Origin: CAZQXD01 sp964597315
Lineage (GTDB): Bacteria; Pseudomonadota; Gammaproteobacteria; Competibacterales; Competibacteraceae
Assembly: GCA_964597315.1 (NCBI GenBank)
Contig: CAZQXD010000021.1
Location: forward strand, 1 to 64,000
Reading direction: 5' to 3'
DNA: 64,000 nt
The notes under the pieces were generated by a model. The model did not search any database. It was given only the letters and a program-made list of their open reading frames with translations, and was not told the DNA's origin. The translations under genes were made by a program, and so were the position numbers. This document shows, piece by piece, positions 34,625 through 42,532 of the stretch; the first letter of the stretch is position 1, and each line of letters starts with the position of its first letter.

Positions 34625-34646
34625 CCCCCACCGTCGTGGGTGGGGG
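34625..34646 (+). other. intercistronic hairpin between adhC and fghA
   Basis: CCCCCACC (34625-34632) and GGTGGGGG (34639-34646) form a perfect 8-bp stem with a 6-base loop, starting 10 bases after the adhC stop and ending 22 bases before fghA. No T-run follows, so it is more likely an RNA stability or partial-termination element tuning the two genes than a full terminator. Confidence 0.6.
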
Positions 34647-34668
34647 CAGCCTGGAGCGACACAGACCC

Positions 34669-35514
34669 ATGAGCGAACTGGAACTAATCAGCCGCGTCAA
34701 GCTATTCGACGGCTGGCTGGAGACCTATGAACACCCCTCCAGCGCCTGTGCCTGCGTTATGCGCTTTTCCATCTATCTGCCTCCCCAGGCACAGCAGGGG
34801 CCGGTGCCCGCAGTGTACTGGCTGTCGGGACTGACCTGTACCGATGAAAACTTCATGGTCAAGGCCGGCGCTCAGGGCCATGCCGCTCAATTGGGCCTGG
34901 CCTTGGTGGCCCCGGATACCAGCCCCCGGGGACCCGACGTAGCCGACGAGGCCGACGCTTGGGATTTTGGTAGTGGCGCCGGTTTTTATGTGGACGCCAC
35001 CCAGCCGCCCTGGTCCCGAAATTACCGGATGTACAGCTACGTCACTCGGGAGTTGCCGGCCCTGATCGAGTCCGAGTTTCCAGTGCGCCCCGGGGTCAAA
35101 TCCATCACCGGCCATTCCATGGGCGGCCATGGGGCGCTGGTGGTGGCCCTACGGGAACCCACCGCCTGGCGCTCGGTGTCGGCCTTCGCCCCTGTGTGCG
35201 CCCCCATGGAATGCCCCTGGGGTTTGAAGGCGTTCAGCCACTATCTGGGTGAGAACCGGGACGCCTGGGCGGCCTACGATGCGTCGCGGTTGGCCAGAAC
35301 CGCTTCGCCGCCCATACCCCTGCTGATCGACCAGGGAGACGACGATGAGTTTCTAACGGAACAGCTCAAGCCCGAGTGGCTACAACAGGCTTGCTCGGAG
35401 GTGGGCTACCCCTTGGATCTGCGCATGCGGCACGGATACGACCACAGTTATTTCTTTATTGCCACGTTTATTGGCGAGCATTTGCACTATCACGCCCGGG
35501 CGCTAGCGGGGTAA
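34669..35514 (+). CDS. fghA: S-formylglutathione hydrolase
   Basis: Hydrolyses S-formylglutathione to formate and glutathione, downstream of AdhC. 281 residues, an alpha/beta hydrolase of the esterase D family: nucleophile in GHSMGGHGALV, acid in LLIDQGDDDEFL and His in GYDHSYFFIATFI. The oxyanion-side motif YWLSGLTCTDENF is diagnostic. The start chosen is ATG 34669 (MSELELI); an in-frame upstream start would fall in the hairpin. Same strand as adhC with 53 bases between. Confidence 0.97.
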   Translation: MSELELISRVKLFDGWLETYEHPSSACACVMRFSIYLPPQAQQGPVPAVYWLSGLTCTDENFMVKAGAQGHAAQLGLALVAPDTSPRGPDVADEADAWDFGSGAGFYVDATQPPWSRNYRMYSYVTRELPALIESEFPVRPGVKSITGHSMGGHGALVVALREPTAWRSVSAFAPVCAPMECPWGLKAFSHYLGENRDAWAAYDASRLARTASPPIPLLIDQGDDDEFLTEQLKPEWLQQACSEVGYPLDLRMRHGYDHSYFFIATFIGEHLHYHARALAG

Positions 35515-35688
35515 AACCCCAAACCGCCAGGGAAGGCAAGACGTTTTTCTTAAAGGACCTGTCTGAATGACCGATTATCCCACACAAGTATTTTTAACAT
35601 TCTCGGAGAGAGGCATGCTACTGCCTTGACTCCACTATTCAGGTATGGTGGAGGGGTGGTGATAGCAAAATAACAAGCTGGAGGGCTT

Positions 35689-36276
35689 ATGAAAGCGTTA
35701 TTTCTCGCCATCCCTTTGTTGGGAGGGGCGTTTGCGTCGGTGGCAGGGGAGCTGCTGTCGGAGCGGGTGCCCATTGTCAATCGGGGCAGTTCCACGTTTT
35801 ATATTAGCGGCCATATCGCGGGCTATGGGGCCACCCAACTGCTGGTGGATACCGGTTCCGGTTACACCACCATCAACGAAGAAACGTTGGCGGTCCTACG
35901 ACAGAACGGTCGCGCCGAATACGTCAAAAAACTCCAGGGGATTATGGCCGACGGTACCAGCCGTATCGTTCAGGTCTATCGACTGGAGTCGATCATGTTG
36001 GGCGAAAACTGTTTAATTCGGGACGTGGAGGCGGCTGTACTGCCGGCCAAGACCCGGGCAATTCTGGGCATCAACACTCTGCGCCGGGTATCCCCATTCA
36101 CATTTTCCGTGGACCCTCCTAGCCTTGAACTCAGCAACTGCGTGGCTGGCTCCGCACCAACCGAAACGATATTGGATCAAAGCACTCAACAACCGGCGGC
36201 TATATCACCCATAAAGGGTCCCCGGCAGGAGGACTCGAAGCCGGGGACCAAAGACGTCGCTTCGACGACTAGCTAG
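35689..36276 (+). CDS. retropepsin-like aspartic protease domain protein, secreted
   Basis: 195 residues. A signal peptide (KALFLAIPLLGGAFASVAG) is followed by a single retroviral-type aspartic protease fold: the flap-side strand YISGHIAGYGATQLLVDTGS carries the catalytic DTGS, and AILGINTLRRV is the second conserved turn. As a single lobe it would have to dimerise to be active. The C-terminal 45 residues are polar and unstructured-looking. Related clan AA proteins occur in many proteobacteria; the target is unknown. It stands alone, convergent with the EF-hand gene. Confidence 0.82.
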   Translation: MKALFLAIPLLGGAFASVAGELLSERVPIVNRGSSTFYISGHIAGYGATQLLVDTGSGYTTINEETLAVLRQNGRAEYVKKLQGIMADGTSRIVQVYRLESIMLGENCLIRDVEAAVLPAKTRAILGINTLRRVSPFTFSVDPPSLELSNCVAGSAPTETILDQSTQQPAAISPIKGPRQEDSKPGTKDVASTTS

Positions 36277-36283
36277 GTACAAC

Positions 36284-36306
36284 GAAGGGGAGGACGGCTC
36301 CCCTTC
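36284..36306. terminator. bidirectional hairpin between convergent genes
   Basis: GAAGGGGAG (36284-36292) and CTCCCCTTC (36298-36306) form a perfect 9-bp stem with a 5-base loop, between the ends of the retropepsin-like gene and the EF-hand gene. T-rich flanks are weak, but position and stem strength fit a shared terminator. Confidence 0.65.
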
Positions 36307-36325
36307 ATGGCGTCAGAGCGCGAAC

Positions 36326-36544
36326 TTACTCAGCTTCGAACTGGGCGAACTCTTCCTGATCCAGGACGCCATCTTGGTTGGTGTCCAGATCCGCCCACTG
36401 CTCCATCAGGGTAGAGTCAGCCTGGGCTTCGTCTTGGCTGATCTGATTGTCCTGATTGGTATCCAGGGTCTGCATGTCAGAGGCGTAGGCGGTGCTGGAC
36501 AGGGCAGCGGCGGCGAGGACGGCTAGAGCGATCTTGGTGTTCAT
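36326..36544 (-). CDS. secreted EF-hand calcium-binding protein
   Basis: 72 residues with a signal peptide (AVLAAAALSSTAYAS). Two EF-hand loops follow: DTNQDNQISQDE and DTNQDGVLDQEE, each with Asp/Asn at positions 1, 3 and 5 and Glu at 12, so both should bind calcium. It should fold as a single periplasmic EF-hand pair. ATG 36544 has a good AAGGAGT ribosome site. A sigma-54-like promoter lies about 100 bases upstream. Confidence 0.88.
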   Translation of the reverse strand: MNTKIALAVLAAAALSSTAYASDMQTLDTNQDNQISQDEAQADSTLMEQWADLDTNQDGVLDQEEFAQFEAE

Positions 36545-36645
36545 CTGGGTACTCCTTCACTTAAGTTCTGGCTTATGTTGCTGGAGTCGGTTCCCTTTGA
36601 CCTAGAGACTGGCGTTGCGCCTTTCCCTGTCCACGCCCAAGTCAT

Positions 36646-36662
36646 TAGCACCATCTGTGCCA
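36646..36662 (-). promoter_or_regulatory. sigma-54-like promoter for the EF-hand gene
   Basis: On the minus strand TTGGCAC, then five bases, then GTGCT matches the sigma-54 consensus (TGGCAC-N5-TTGCW) at all but one position, with correct spacing of the GG and GC dinucleotides. Transcription would begin about 90 bases before ATG 36544. The same bases also read as GCAC-N5-GTGC, so a palindromic operator is an alternative. Confidence 0.4.
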
Positions 36663-36777
36663 AATTTATTTTTATATAAAAAACAATAATATGTAATTTA
36701 AGGACAAAAGGGTGCGGGCCAAAATATGTCGGTAAAAAGCGACTGGGTACGGAGTTCATTCATCCCTAAAACCCTTC

Positions 36778-36800
36778 CAAGGCCGGTCCTGTCGGCCTTG
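36778..36800. repeat. inverted repeat
   Basis: CAAGGCCG (36778-36785) and CGGCCTTG (36793-36800) pair perfectly around a 7-base loop within the intergenic region. There is no T-run; it could be an operator or an RNA hairpin. Confidence 0.45.
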
Positions 36801-36989
36801 CCGGGCGAGTTGGGGAATGTCTGCATAAAACGACAGCGGCGGACAAGCGGGCTTACGAATGAGGTTCACATTTAGAGAAAGCCACATTTATTTCAATCTG
36901 CCCCGACAAGGTGTTGCAGGGGTGTCCGCGTTCCCCTCCGCCGCGTATATACTTAGGCACTTCGTATCTCAGCCAGGAAAGGAACAACG

Positions 36990-37184
36990 ATGAATGACTC
37001 ACTCGAATGGCTCGGCAACAGCGCCGCTGTCGTCGGCATTCTGATTTGCCTGTTGACCGGCGTGGTCCGAGTGACCGGCAGTTATTATTTTCTGGGCTTT
37101 GAAGCCCTGACCCTGTTCATAGGAGGCACCGCCTTGATGGTCTTTGCCTGCTTGGTCAAACTCCATCAACTGGCTCGGCGCTGA
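36990..37184 (+). CDS. small two-helix membrane protein
   Basis: 64 residues with two predicted membrane helices (about 9-29 and 36-57) and a short basic C-terminus. A strong AAAGGAAC ribosome site precedes ATG 36990, and a TATACT -10-like box sits 37 bases upstream, so it is probably a real gene. No family recognised. The nitroreductase gene follows after 30 bases. Confidence 0.65.
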   Translation: MNDSLEWLGNSAAVVGILICLLTGVVRVTGSYYFLGFEALTLFIGGTALMVFACLVKLHQLARR

Positions 37185-37214
37185 TATCGGCCCCTCTTTA
37201 GGACCAGCCCTACA

Positions 37215-37790
37215 GTGAATCCCGCTCACCGTCCACCGCCACCCGAGGCTGTCGCCGGTTTGCTTCGCAGCCGGCGCACCATCCACGACTTCAAGCCCGA
37301 ACTTCCCCCTAGGGAGTCTATCCTAAAGGCCATTGATTTAGCCCGCTGGGCGCCCAACCATCGGCTTACAGAGCCTTGGCGGTTCTATCTGCTGGGCCGA
37401 GAAACCGCCGAGGCGATTGCCCGTCTCAATGCTGACCGGGTGACCCTTCGGCAGGGACCGCAAGCCGGTCGCGCCAAGTTGGACCGCTGGCTGGCCATCC
37501 CCGGCTGGCTGGTGCTCACCTGCGAAAACAGCGCCGATCCGGTGCGGGCGCGGGAGGATCTGGCGGCCTGCGCCTGTGCCGCCCAAAACCTTTCGTTATA
37601 CCTATGGAGCGAGGGTATCGGCGTCAAATGGACCACTGGCGAGGTGACACGCAGCCCCGAGTTTTACGACTTGATCTGGGTAGCCCCGGATCTAGAGACC
37701 GTCGTGGGGTTGTTCTGGTATGGCTACCCCGCCGAGATACCCCGCACCGCGCGCAAGCCGGTGGGGGAAATCCTGGTGGAACTGCCCTGA
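37215..37790 (+). CDS. nitroreductase family flavoprotein
   Basis: 191 residues. Features of FMN-dependent nitroreductases (YdjA-like small group): LLRSRRTIHDFKPE near the N-terminus (FMN phosphate contact), ARWAPNHRLTEPWRF, ACACAAQNLSLYLWSEGIGVKWTTG and a C-terminal GLFWYGYP. Likely a dimeric NAD(P)H-dependent reductase of nitroaromatics or quinones; the physiological substrate is unknown. The start is GTG 37215. Confidence 0.9.
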   Translation: MNPAHRPPPPEAVAGLLRSRRTIHDFKPELPPRESILKAIDLARWAPNHRLTEPWRFYLLGRETAEAIARLNADRVTLRQGPQAGRAKLDRWLAIPGWLVLTCENSADPVRAREDLAACACAAQNLSLYLWSEGIGVKWTTGEVTRSPEFYDLIWVAPDLETVVGLFWYGYPAEIPRTARKPVGEILVELP

Positions 37791-37806
37791 CGGCCTTGTT
37801 GGCTCA

Positions 37807-40470
37807 ATGAGCCTGGGAAACTTAGAGCGCCTGTTGCGACCCGCCACCGTGGCGGTGATCGGGGCTAGCGAGCGGCCCGGCTCTGTTGGCGCGACCCTGC
37901 TGGCCAAGCTCCTGAAAGCTGGTTTTCAGGGCGCTCTATATCCAGTCAACCCCAAGTATGCCGCTGTACAGGGGCTAAGCTGCTATCCCAGCGTGGCTCG
38001 ACTACCCGAGGTTCCCGACCTGGCCCTGGTGGCCACTCCGCCGCGCACCCTGCCGGGACTGATCCGGGCCTTGGGGGGGCAGGGGGTGGGGGCGGCGGTG
38101 TTGATGGCTGGGCGGGGCGGCTGGCCGATAGGTCGGCGTGGGCAGGCCCTGACCCGGCGGCTGCTGAGTCTGGCCCGGCCCCGGGGGGTGCGGCTGCTAG
38201 GGCCCAATAGCCTGGGGCTGATGGTGCCGGCGTTGAGCCTGGATGCCAGCCTGGCCCCTAGCCAACCCCGATCCGGCAAGGTGGCTTTCGTGGCCCAGTC
38301 CGGGGCGGTGACCGCGACGGTGCTGGGCTGGGCCGAGGCCCGGGGGCTGGGTTTTTCCCAGGTGCTGGCCTTGGGGGATACGGCCGATGTGGGCATTGCC
38401 GAAGTATTGGACTACCTGGCCGGGGACCCCGGTTGCGAAGCGGTGCTGCTGTATCTGGAGTCGGTGGGCGAGGCCCGTCGATTTATTTCCGCCGCCCGCT
38501 CGGCGGCACGGGTCAAACCGGTGATCGTACTTAAGGCCGGCCGCCACGAGGATAGCGAAAAGGCCGCCCGTACCCATACCGGGGTACTGGCTTCCCGGGA
38601 TGCCGTTTACGACGCGGTATTCCAACGGGCTGGGCTACTGCGGGTGAACAGTCTGCACGCCCTGTTCGGAGCGGTGGAGGCCTTGTCCTCACCGGTCATG
38701 GTTCGAGGTGATCGGGTGGCCATTCTGGGTAATGGCGGCGGGCCGGGGGTGTTGGCCACCGACGCCCTGGTGGAGGCCGGGGGGCGACTGGCTAGCCTGA
38801 CCCCCACCACGCGGGAGCGGCTACGCCGAGCCGGGGTGGTGGAGGGTGCGGTCAATAACCCCATCAATTTGGCCACCAGCGCGCCGGGTATGCACTACGA
38901 AAAGGCTTTGGGGGCCTTGCTGGAAGATCCCGGGGTGGACGCCGTGGCGGTACTCAACACCCCCACCGCGCTGACCTCGGCGCCGGAGGCCGCCCAGGGT
39001 GTGGTGGCGGCCCTGGGAGAGCGGACCGGAACGGTGTTCGCCGCCTGGTCCGGCAGCGTCGGCCTGGAAGAGTCCCAGCGGCTATTCGCCCGCCGGGGTA
39101 TCCCCTGTTTCAACACTCCCGTCGAGGGGGTGCGGGCGTTGATGACCCAGGTTCGTTTCCGGCGTAATCGGGAGCTTTTGATGCAGACGCCAAGACCGGC
39201 TCCGGGCTTCGAGCCAGATCGGGCCGCCGCTCGGGGGCTTCTCAAGGGCCGACAAGGATGGCTGGATGGGGCCACGGCCCTGGCCCTGCTGGCGGCCTAC
39301 GGGGTGCCCGCAGTCGCCACCCGATTGGCGACCGGGCCAGTCCAGGCTCAGGCTCTGACCGGTGAACTGAACGGTCCCTGGTGTCTGAAGCTGGACTCCC
39401 CGGATATTCTCCACAAGGCCGCCGCTGGCGCGGTGGCGTTGGGCCTGGAAACCCCCCATCAGCTTCGCGCCGAGGCCGAGTTCATGTCCCGGCGGCTGGC
39501 CATCTATCATCCAAATGCCCGGCTCCGTGGGTTCATCGTCCAGCCCATGGTCCGTCGCCCCGAAGCCCGGGAGCTGATTCTAGGCATGACTGTGGATCCC
39601 CAATTCGGCCCCGTGCTGCTGTTTGGCCAGGGAGGTACGGCGACCGAGTTGCACCAGGACGTGGCCTTGGCCCTGCCACCCCTGAACCTGCACCTGGCCC
39701 GGGAACTGATGACCCGCACTCGGGTCAGCCGACTGCTGGAGGCTTACGGAGAGGTGGCCGCCGCAGACCTGGAGGCCGTGGCCCTGGTGCTGGTGCGCCT
39801 GTCCCGGCTGGTGGAGGAACTGGCCGAAGTGGTGGAACTGGAGATCAATCCCCTGCTGGCCGACGCTGACGGGGTGCTGGCTCTGGATGCCCGGGTGCGG
39901 GTCGTTCCATCCCGGGCGTCGGCGGCGTCGCGGCTGGCCATCCGTCCCTATCCCCGAGAGCTGGAAGAATCCATCACGCTGGCCAGCGGCCAGCGCTTGA
40001 AGCTGCGTCCTATCCGCCCCGAGGACGAACCGGCCTTGCGGGCGGGGTTTGGACGCTTGTCGCCCGAGGAGGTCCGGCTGCGCTTTATGCACCGTATGAA
40101 CGAGCTGACCCATGCTGCTGCGGCCCGTCTCACCCAAATCGACTATGACCGAGAAATGGCCCTGGTGCTGATCGCCAAGGTCGAGGGCGAACCAGCCATC
40201 GTGGGTGTGGTGCGGCTGTTCGCCGACCCTGATGGGACGCGGGCCGAGTTCGCCATCATCGTTTGGCGGCCCTATGCTGGCCAGGGTCTAGGCGCCCTGC
40301 TGATGCGCCGGATCATCCAATACGCACGGGACCGGGGCATTCGGGAGCTTTTTGGTAGCGTGCTGAGGGACAACGACGCCATGCTGGCCCTGGCCCGTGG
40401 TTTAGGATTCCGGGAGGAACCGGACCCGGAAGAACCGGGCTTGCGGCAAGTGGTGCTGGAATTGCGATAG
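37807..40470 (+). CDS. acyl-CoA synthetase (NDP-forming)-like protein fused to a GNAT acetyltransferase (Pat/PatZ family)
   Basis: 887 residues, the length of E. coli/Salmonella Pat. Order: CoA-binding Rossmann domain (VAVIGASERPGSVG, about 10-135), succinyl-CoA-ligase-like domains (about 150-465), ATP-grasp domain (about 490-705), and a C-terminal GNAT domain (about 720-887) with the acetyl-CoA loop RPYAGQGLGALLM. Pat acetylates lysines of enzymes such as acetyl-CoA synthetase. RTHTGVLASRDAVYDAVF has His257 where NDP-forming acyl-CoA synthetases carry their phospho-histidine, so the synthetase half may be active, unlike what is reported for Salmonella Pat. Start ATG 37807 overlaps nothing; ribosome site weak. 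Confidence 0.9.
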   Translation: MSLGNLERLLRPATVAVIGASERPGSVGATLLAKLLKAGFQGALYPVNPKYAAVQGLSCYPSVARLPEVPDLALVATPPRTLPGLIRALGGQGVGAAVLMAGRGGWPIGRRGQALTRRLLSLARPRGVRLLGPNSLGLMVPALSLDASLAPSQPRSGKVAFVAQSGAVTATVLGWAEARGLGFSQVLALGDTADVGIAEVLDYLAGDPGCEAVLLYLESVGEARRFISAARSAARVKPVIVLKAGRHEDSEKAARTHTGVLASRDAVYDAVFQRAGLLRVNSLHALFGAVEALSSPVMVRGDRVAILGNGGGPGVLATDALVEAGGRLASLTPTTRERLRRAGVVEGAVNNPINLATSAPGMHYEKALGALLEDPGVDAVAVLNTPTALTSAPEAAQGVVAALGERTGTVFAAWSGSVGLEESQRLFARRGIPCFNTPVEGVRALMTQVRFRRNRELLMQTPRPAPGFEPDRAAARGLLKGRQGWLDGATALALLAAYGVPAVATRLATGPVQAQALTGELNGPWCLKLDSPDILHKAAAGAVALGLETPHQLRAEAEFMSRRLAIYHPNARLRGFIVQPMVRRPEARELILGMTVDPQFGPVLLFGQGGTATELHQDVALALPPLNLHLARELMTRTRVSRLLEAYGEVAAADLEAVALVLVRLSRLVEELAEVVELEINPLLADADGVLALDARVRVVPSRASAASRLAIRPYPRELEESITLASGQRLKLRPIRPEDEPALRAGFGRLSPEEVRLRFMHRMNELTHAAAARLTQIDYDREMALVLIAKVEGEPAIVGVVRLFADPDGTRAEFAIIVWRPYAGQGLGALLMRRIIQYARDRGIRELFGSVLRDNDAMLALARGLGFREEPDPEEPGLRQVVLELR

Positions 40471-40569
40471 CTGGTGGGGTGCGGTTTCCGGGATGGCCCT
40501 GTCTCCCGTTTCGCTAGGGCTTGTGTATATCGTGATCCGGCGGCTGGAGACGGTCTGTGGCGTTCGGGC

Positions 40570-41487
40570 TTAGCCGACTCCAGAGCGTGGCTTGAAGCGC
40601 CCTTCCAGCAGTTCCCGCCGTTGGATCAGCATGTTCCCCAGATGCTCCATGACCGCCCGTACCCGGGCGCTGCGCCGTAGGTCTGGGTGGGTGAGCAGCC
40701 ACAGACCACTTTCCAGCTCTGGCAGCGGTCCCAGCACCCGTTGCAGTTCCGCCGCTGGGTCCCCGAGAAAGCAGGGCAGCACCGCCAGCCCCAGTCCGGC
40801 GCGGGCGGCGTGGACTTGGGTAAGCACATCGTTGGTGCGCAGGGCCATTGTCCCGTTTCCCCCCTTCCGGTGTAGCCAGCGGGTGGCGGGTAAATGGGCC
40901 AGGCTGTCGTCACCGCCGATCAAGAGATGATCCGCCAGTTTTTCCGCCGTTGACGGGGCCGGGTGCTTGGCTAAATAGGCGTGAGCGCCGTAAACCGCCC
41001 AGGCCACCGCCGCCAGCCGCCGCCCCACGAGGTGTTCTGGAGGCTGGTTGTCTGGGCGCAAAGCCACATCGGCCTGGCGGCGAGCCAGATCAAAAAAGGC
41101 GTTATCGGTGGCCAGTTCCAGGTTTATGGATGAATACACAGAATAGAAATCGCCCAGGACCGGCAGCAAAACCCCCATGGCCAGGGTATGGGTGGTGGTG
41201 ATGCGCACCACCCCGGCGGGCGCCGCGTCCCGTCCGGACAGGCGACGGTCCAGGGCCAGCATGGTGGTCTCGATGGTGGTGGCGTCGGCCAGGATATCCT
41301 CCCCCGCAGGGGTGAGGGCGTAGCCTTCTGGCAAGCGCTCGAACAGCCGAGTGCCTAGCTGCTGTTCCAGGCCCTTGATGCGGCGCAATACCGTGGAATG
41401 GTTGACCCGCAGCGCACGGGCCGCCCCGGACAGGCTGCCGGCACGGGCCACGGCCAGAAAAAAGCGAAGATCGTCCCAGTGGAACAT
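40570..41487 (-). CDS. LysR family transcriptional regulator
   Basis: 305 residues. Winged helix-turn-helix at the N-terminus (DDLRFFLAVARAGSLSGAARALRVNHSTVLRRIKGLE), linker helix, then a periplasmic-binding-like effector domain (about 92-295). Divergent from a DoxX gene with 123 bases between and a perfect palindrome next to its own start codon, the usual layout for a LysR regulator controlling its neighbour and itself. The effector is unknown. ATG 41487 has no visible ribosome site; the palindrome occupies that place. Confidence 0.93.
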   Translation of the reverse strand: MFHWDDLRFFLAVARAGSLSGAARALRVNHSTVLRRIKGLEQQLGTRLFERLPEGYALTPAGEDILADATTIETTMLALDRRLSGRDAAPAGVVRITTTHTLAMGVLLPVLGDFYSVYSSINLELATDNAFFDLARRQADVALRPDNQPPEHLVGRRLAAVAWAVYGAHAYLAKHPAPSTAEKLADHLLIGGDDSLAHLPATRWLHRKGGNGTMALRTNDVLTQVHAARAGLGLAVLPCFLGDPAAELQRVLGPLPELESGLWLLTHPDLRRSARVRAVMEHLGNMLIQRRELLEGRFKPRSGVG

Positions 41488-41490
41488 CTG

Positions 41491-41502
41491 TGCAAATTTG
41501 CA
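41491..41502. promoter_or_regulatory. palindromic operator candidate between lysR and doxX
   Basis: TGCAAATTTGCA is a perfect 12-bp palindrome three bases upstream of the LysR start codon, in the LysR/DoxX intergenic region. LysR sites are typically dyads of T-N11-A type; this one starts with T and ends with A over 12 bases. Binding here would block translation initiation DNA and promoter-proximal transcription, fitting autorepression. Confidence 0.5.
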
Positions 41503-41610
41503 GGATCAGTCGGCGGTTTTTGAGAATTCTACTGCATCAGGGCACAGAGTAAAGTGTTGATCACACCCGAGAACTATCGGCGCAACCCAAGTAATCAGGA
41601 GCTTTTACCC

Positions 41611-42048
41611 ATGATCGATACTAAAACCGCACCTTATGCCGCCCTACTGCTGCGCGTCAGCCTGGGCGTGATGTTTCTGGCCCACAGTCTGTGGCTGAAG
41701 CTGGTGGTATTCGGCTTGCCGGGCACCGCCCAGTTTTTCGGCTCCCTGGGCCTGCCGCCCGCTTCCGCCTACCTGGTATTTGCCGCCGAGGTGGTGGGTG
41801 GGGCGCTGCTGATCGTCGGCTACCAAACCCGCTGGGTGGCCCTGGCCTTGATCCCGGTGCTGCTGGGAGCCACCTGGACCCACGCCGGCAACGGCTGGCT
41901 GTTCACCAACCAAGAGGGCGGCTGGGAATACCCCCTGTTCCTGAGCGTGGCCGCCGCCGCCCAGGCGTTGCTGGGGAGTGGCGCCTATGCCCTGAGCGGG
42001 CGGCCATCTGAGTCGGTTTCCTCAATAGCGGCTGACCGGCTGGCCTGA
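41611..42048 (+). CDS. DoxX family membrane protein
   Basis: 145 residues with four predicted membrane helices (about 9-29, 50-72, 77-95 and 108-127). ALLLRVSLGVMFLAHSLWL and the central FGSLGLPPASAYLVFAAEVVGGALLIVGYQTRWVAL are the DoxX pattern. Members range from thiosulfate:quinone oxidoreductase subunits to stress-linked membrane proteins; no partner subunit is present. ATG 41611 has CAGGAGC upstream. Probably controlled by the divergent LysR regulator. Confidence 0.87.
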   Translation: MIDTKTAPYAALLLRVSLGVMFLAHSLWLKLVVFGLPGTAQFFGSLGLPPASAYLVFAAEVVGGALLIVGYQTRWVALALIPVLLGATWTHAGNGWLFTNQEGGWEYPLFLSVAAAAQALLGSGAYALSGRPSESVSSIAADRLA

Positions 42049-42069
42049 GCCGTGAGGCGGCCCCTTTAT

Positions 42070-42091
42070 CTCCCCCAGATTCAAGGGGGAG
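42070..42091. terminator. bidirectional hairpin between doxX and holC
   Basis: CTCCCCC (42070-42076) and GGGGGAG (42085-42091) pair perfectly with an 8-base loop, between two convergent genes. T-runs are absent on both sides, so it may be a REP-like palindrome serving as a barrier rather than a classical terminator. Confidence 0.5.
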
Positions 42092-42105
42092 GTCAAGGGG
42101 GTTGG

Positions 42106-42528
42106 CTACAGCTTGTGATAGTTGGGCATGAAGCCCTGGCGCTTGTAGAGGGCGAACCGGTCTCGGCCGTTGGCTAGAATCTCCGGGCGCTGGTCCACCA
42201 TGTCGGCGACCCGTGGGAAATCCGTGTAAAAGGTCGGCGTGGCCGCAGCCATATTGATCAGTAGGTCCATCCCCGGCGGTGGCGGTTCGTTGCCGATCAG
42301 CACCGGAGAGGCATCGTCCGGGGGCGCCGGGTGCGGGGCGTGGGGGATGAAGCTGTTGGGATCGAAAGTCCACAGCAGGTCGTCCAGCAGCCGGGCCTGG
42401 TCCTGGGTGTCCACATACAGATACACTCGGTGGCCCAGCCCATAGGCTTTCCGGGCCAGTCGACAGGCGAACAGGGGCCGGGTATTGGGGCTGGCCTCGG
42501 GGAGGCTGTAGAAATCCACCTGGGGCAT
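42106..42528 (-). CDS. holC: DNA polymerase III chi subunit
   Basis: Chi links the clamp loader to single-stranded-DNA-binding protein. 140 residues from ATG 42528 (MPQVDFYSLPEA), typical length. Conserved pieces: LFACRLARKAYGLGHRVYLYVD, LDDLLWTFDPNSFIPH, PVLIGN and LINMA. It begins five bases after the pepA stop, with AAGGAC inside the pepA end as ribosome site, reproducing the common pepA-holC order; the frequent third gene valS is missing here. Confidence 0.94.
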   Translation of the reverse strand: MPQVDFYSLPEASPNTRPLFACRLARKAYGLGHRVYLYVDTQDQARLLDDLLWTFDPNSFIPHAPHPAPPDDASPVLIGNEPPPPGMDLLINMAAATPTFYTDFPRVADMVDQRPEILANGRDRFALYKRQGFMPNYHKL

Positions 42529-42532
42529 GGCC

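Larger units (their letters stand above)
36545..36989. other. 445-bp intergenic region with an AT-rich island
   Basis: No gene recognised. It holds the promoters of the EF-hand gene (minus) and a small membrane-protein gene (plus), an island of almost pure A/T at about 36662-36704 that is striking in GC-rich DNA, an inverted repeat at 36778-36800, and a TATACT -10-like box at 36948-36953 for the plus-strand gene. Confidence 0.6.

Noticed and set aside
42049..42105. CRISPR-like or repeat array near the CTCCCCC/GGGGGAG hairpin
   Set aside because: A single palindrome only; no repeated units or spacers. No CRISPR array was seen anywhere in the window.
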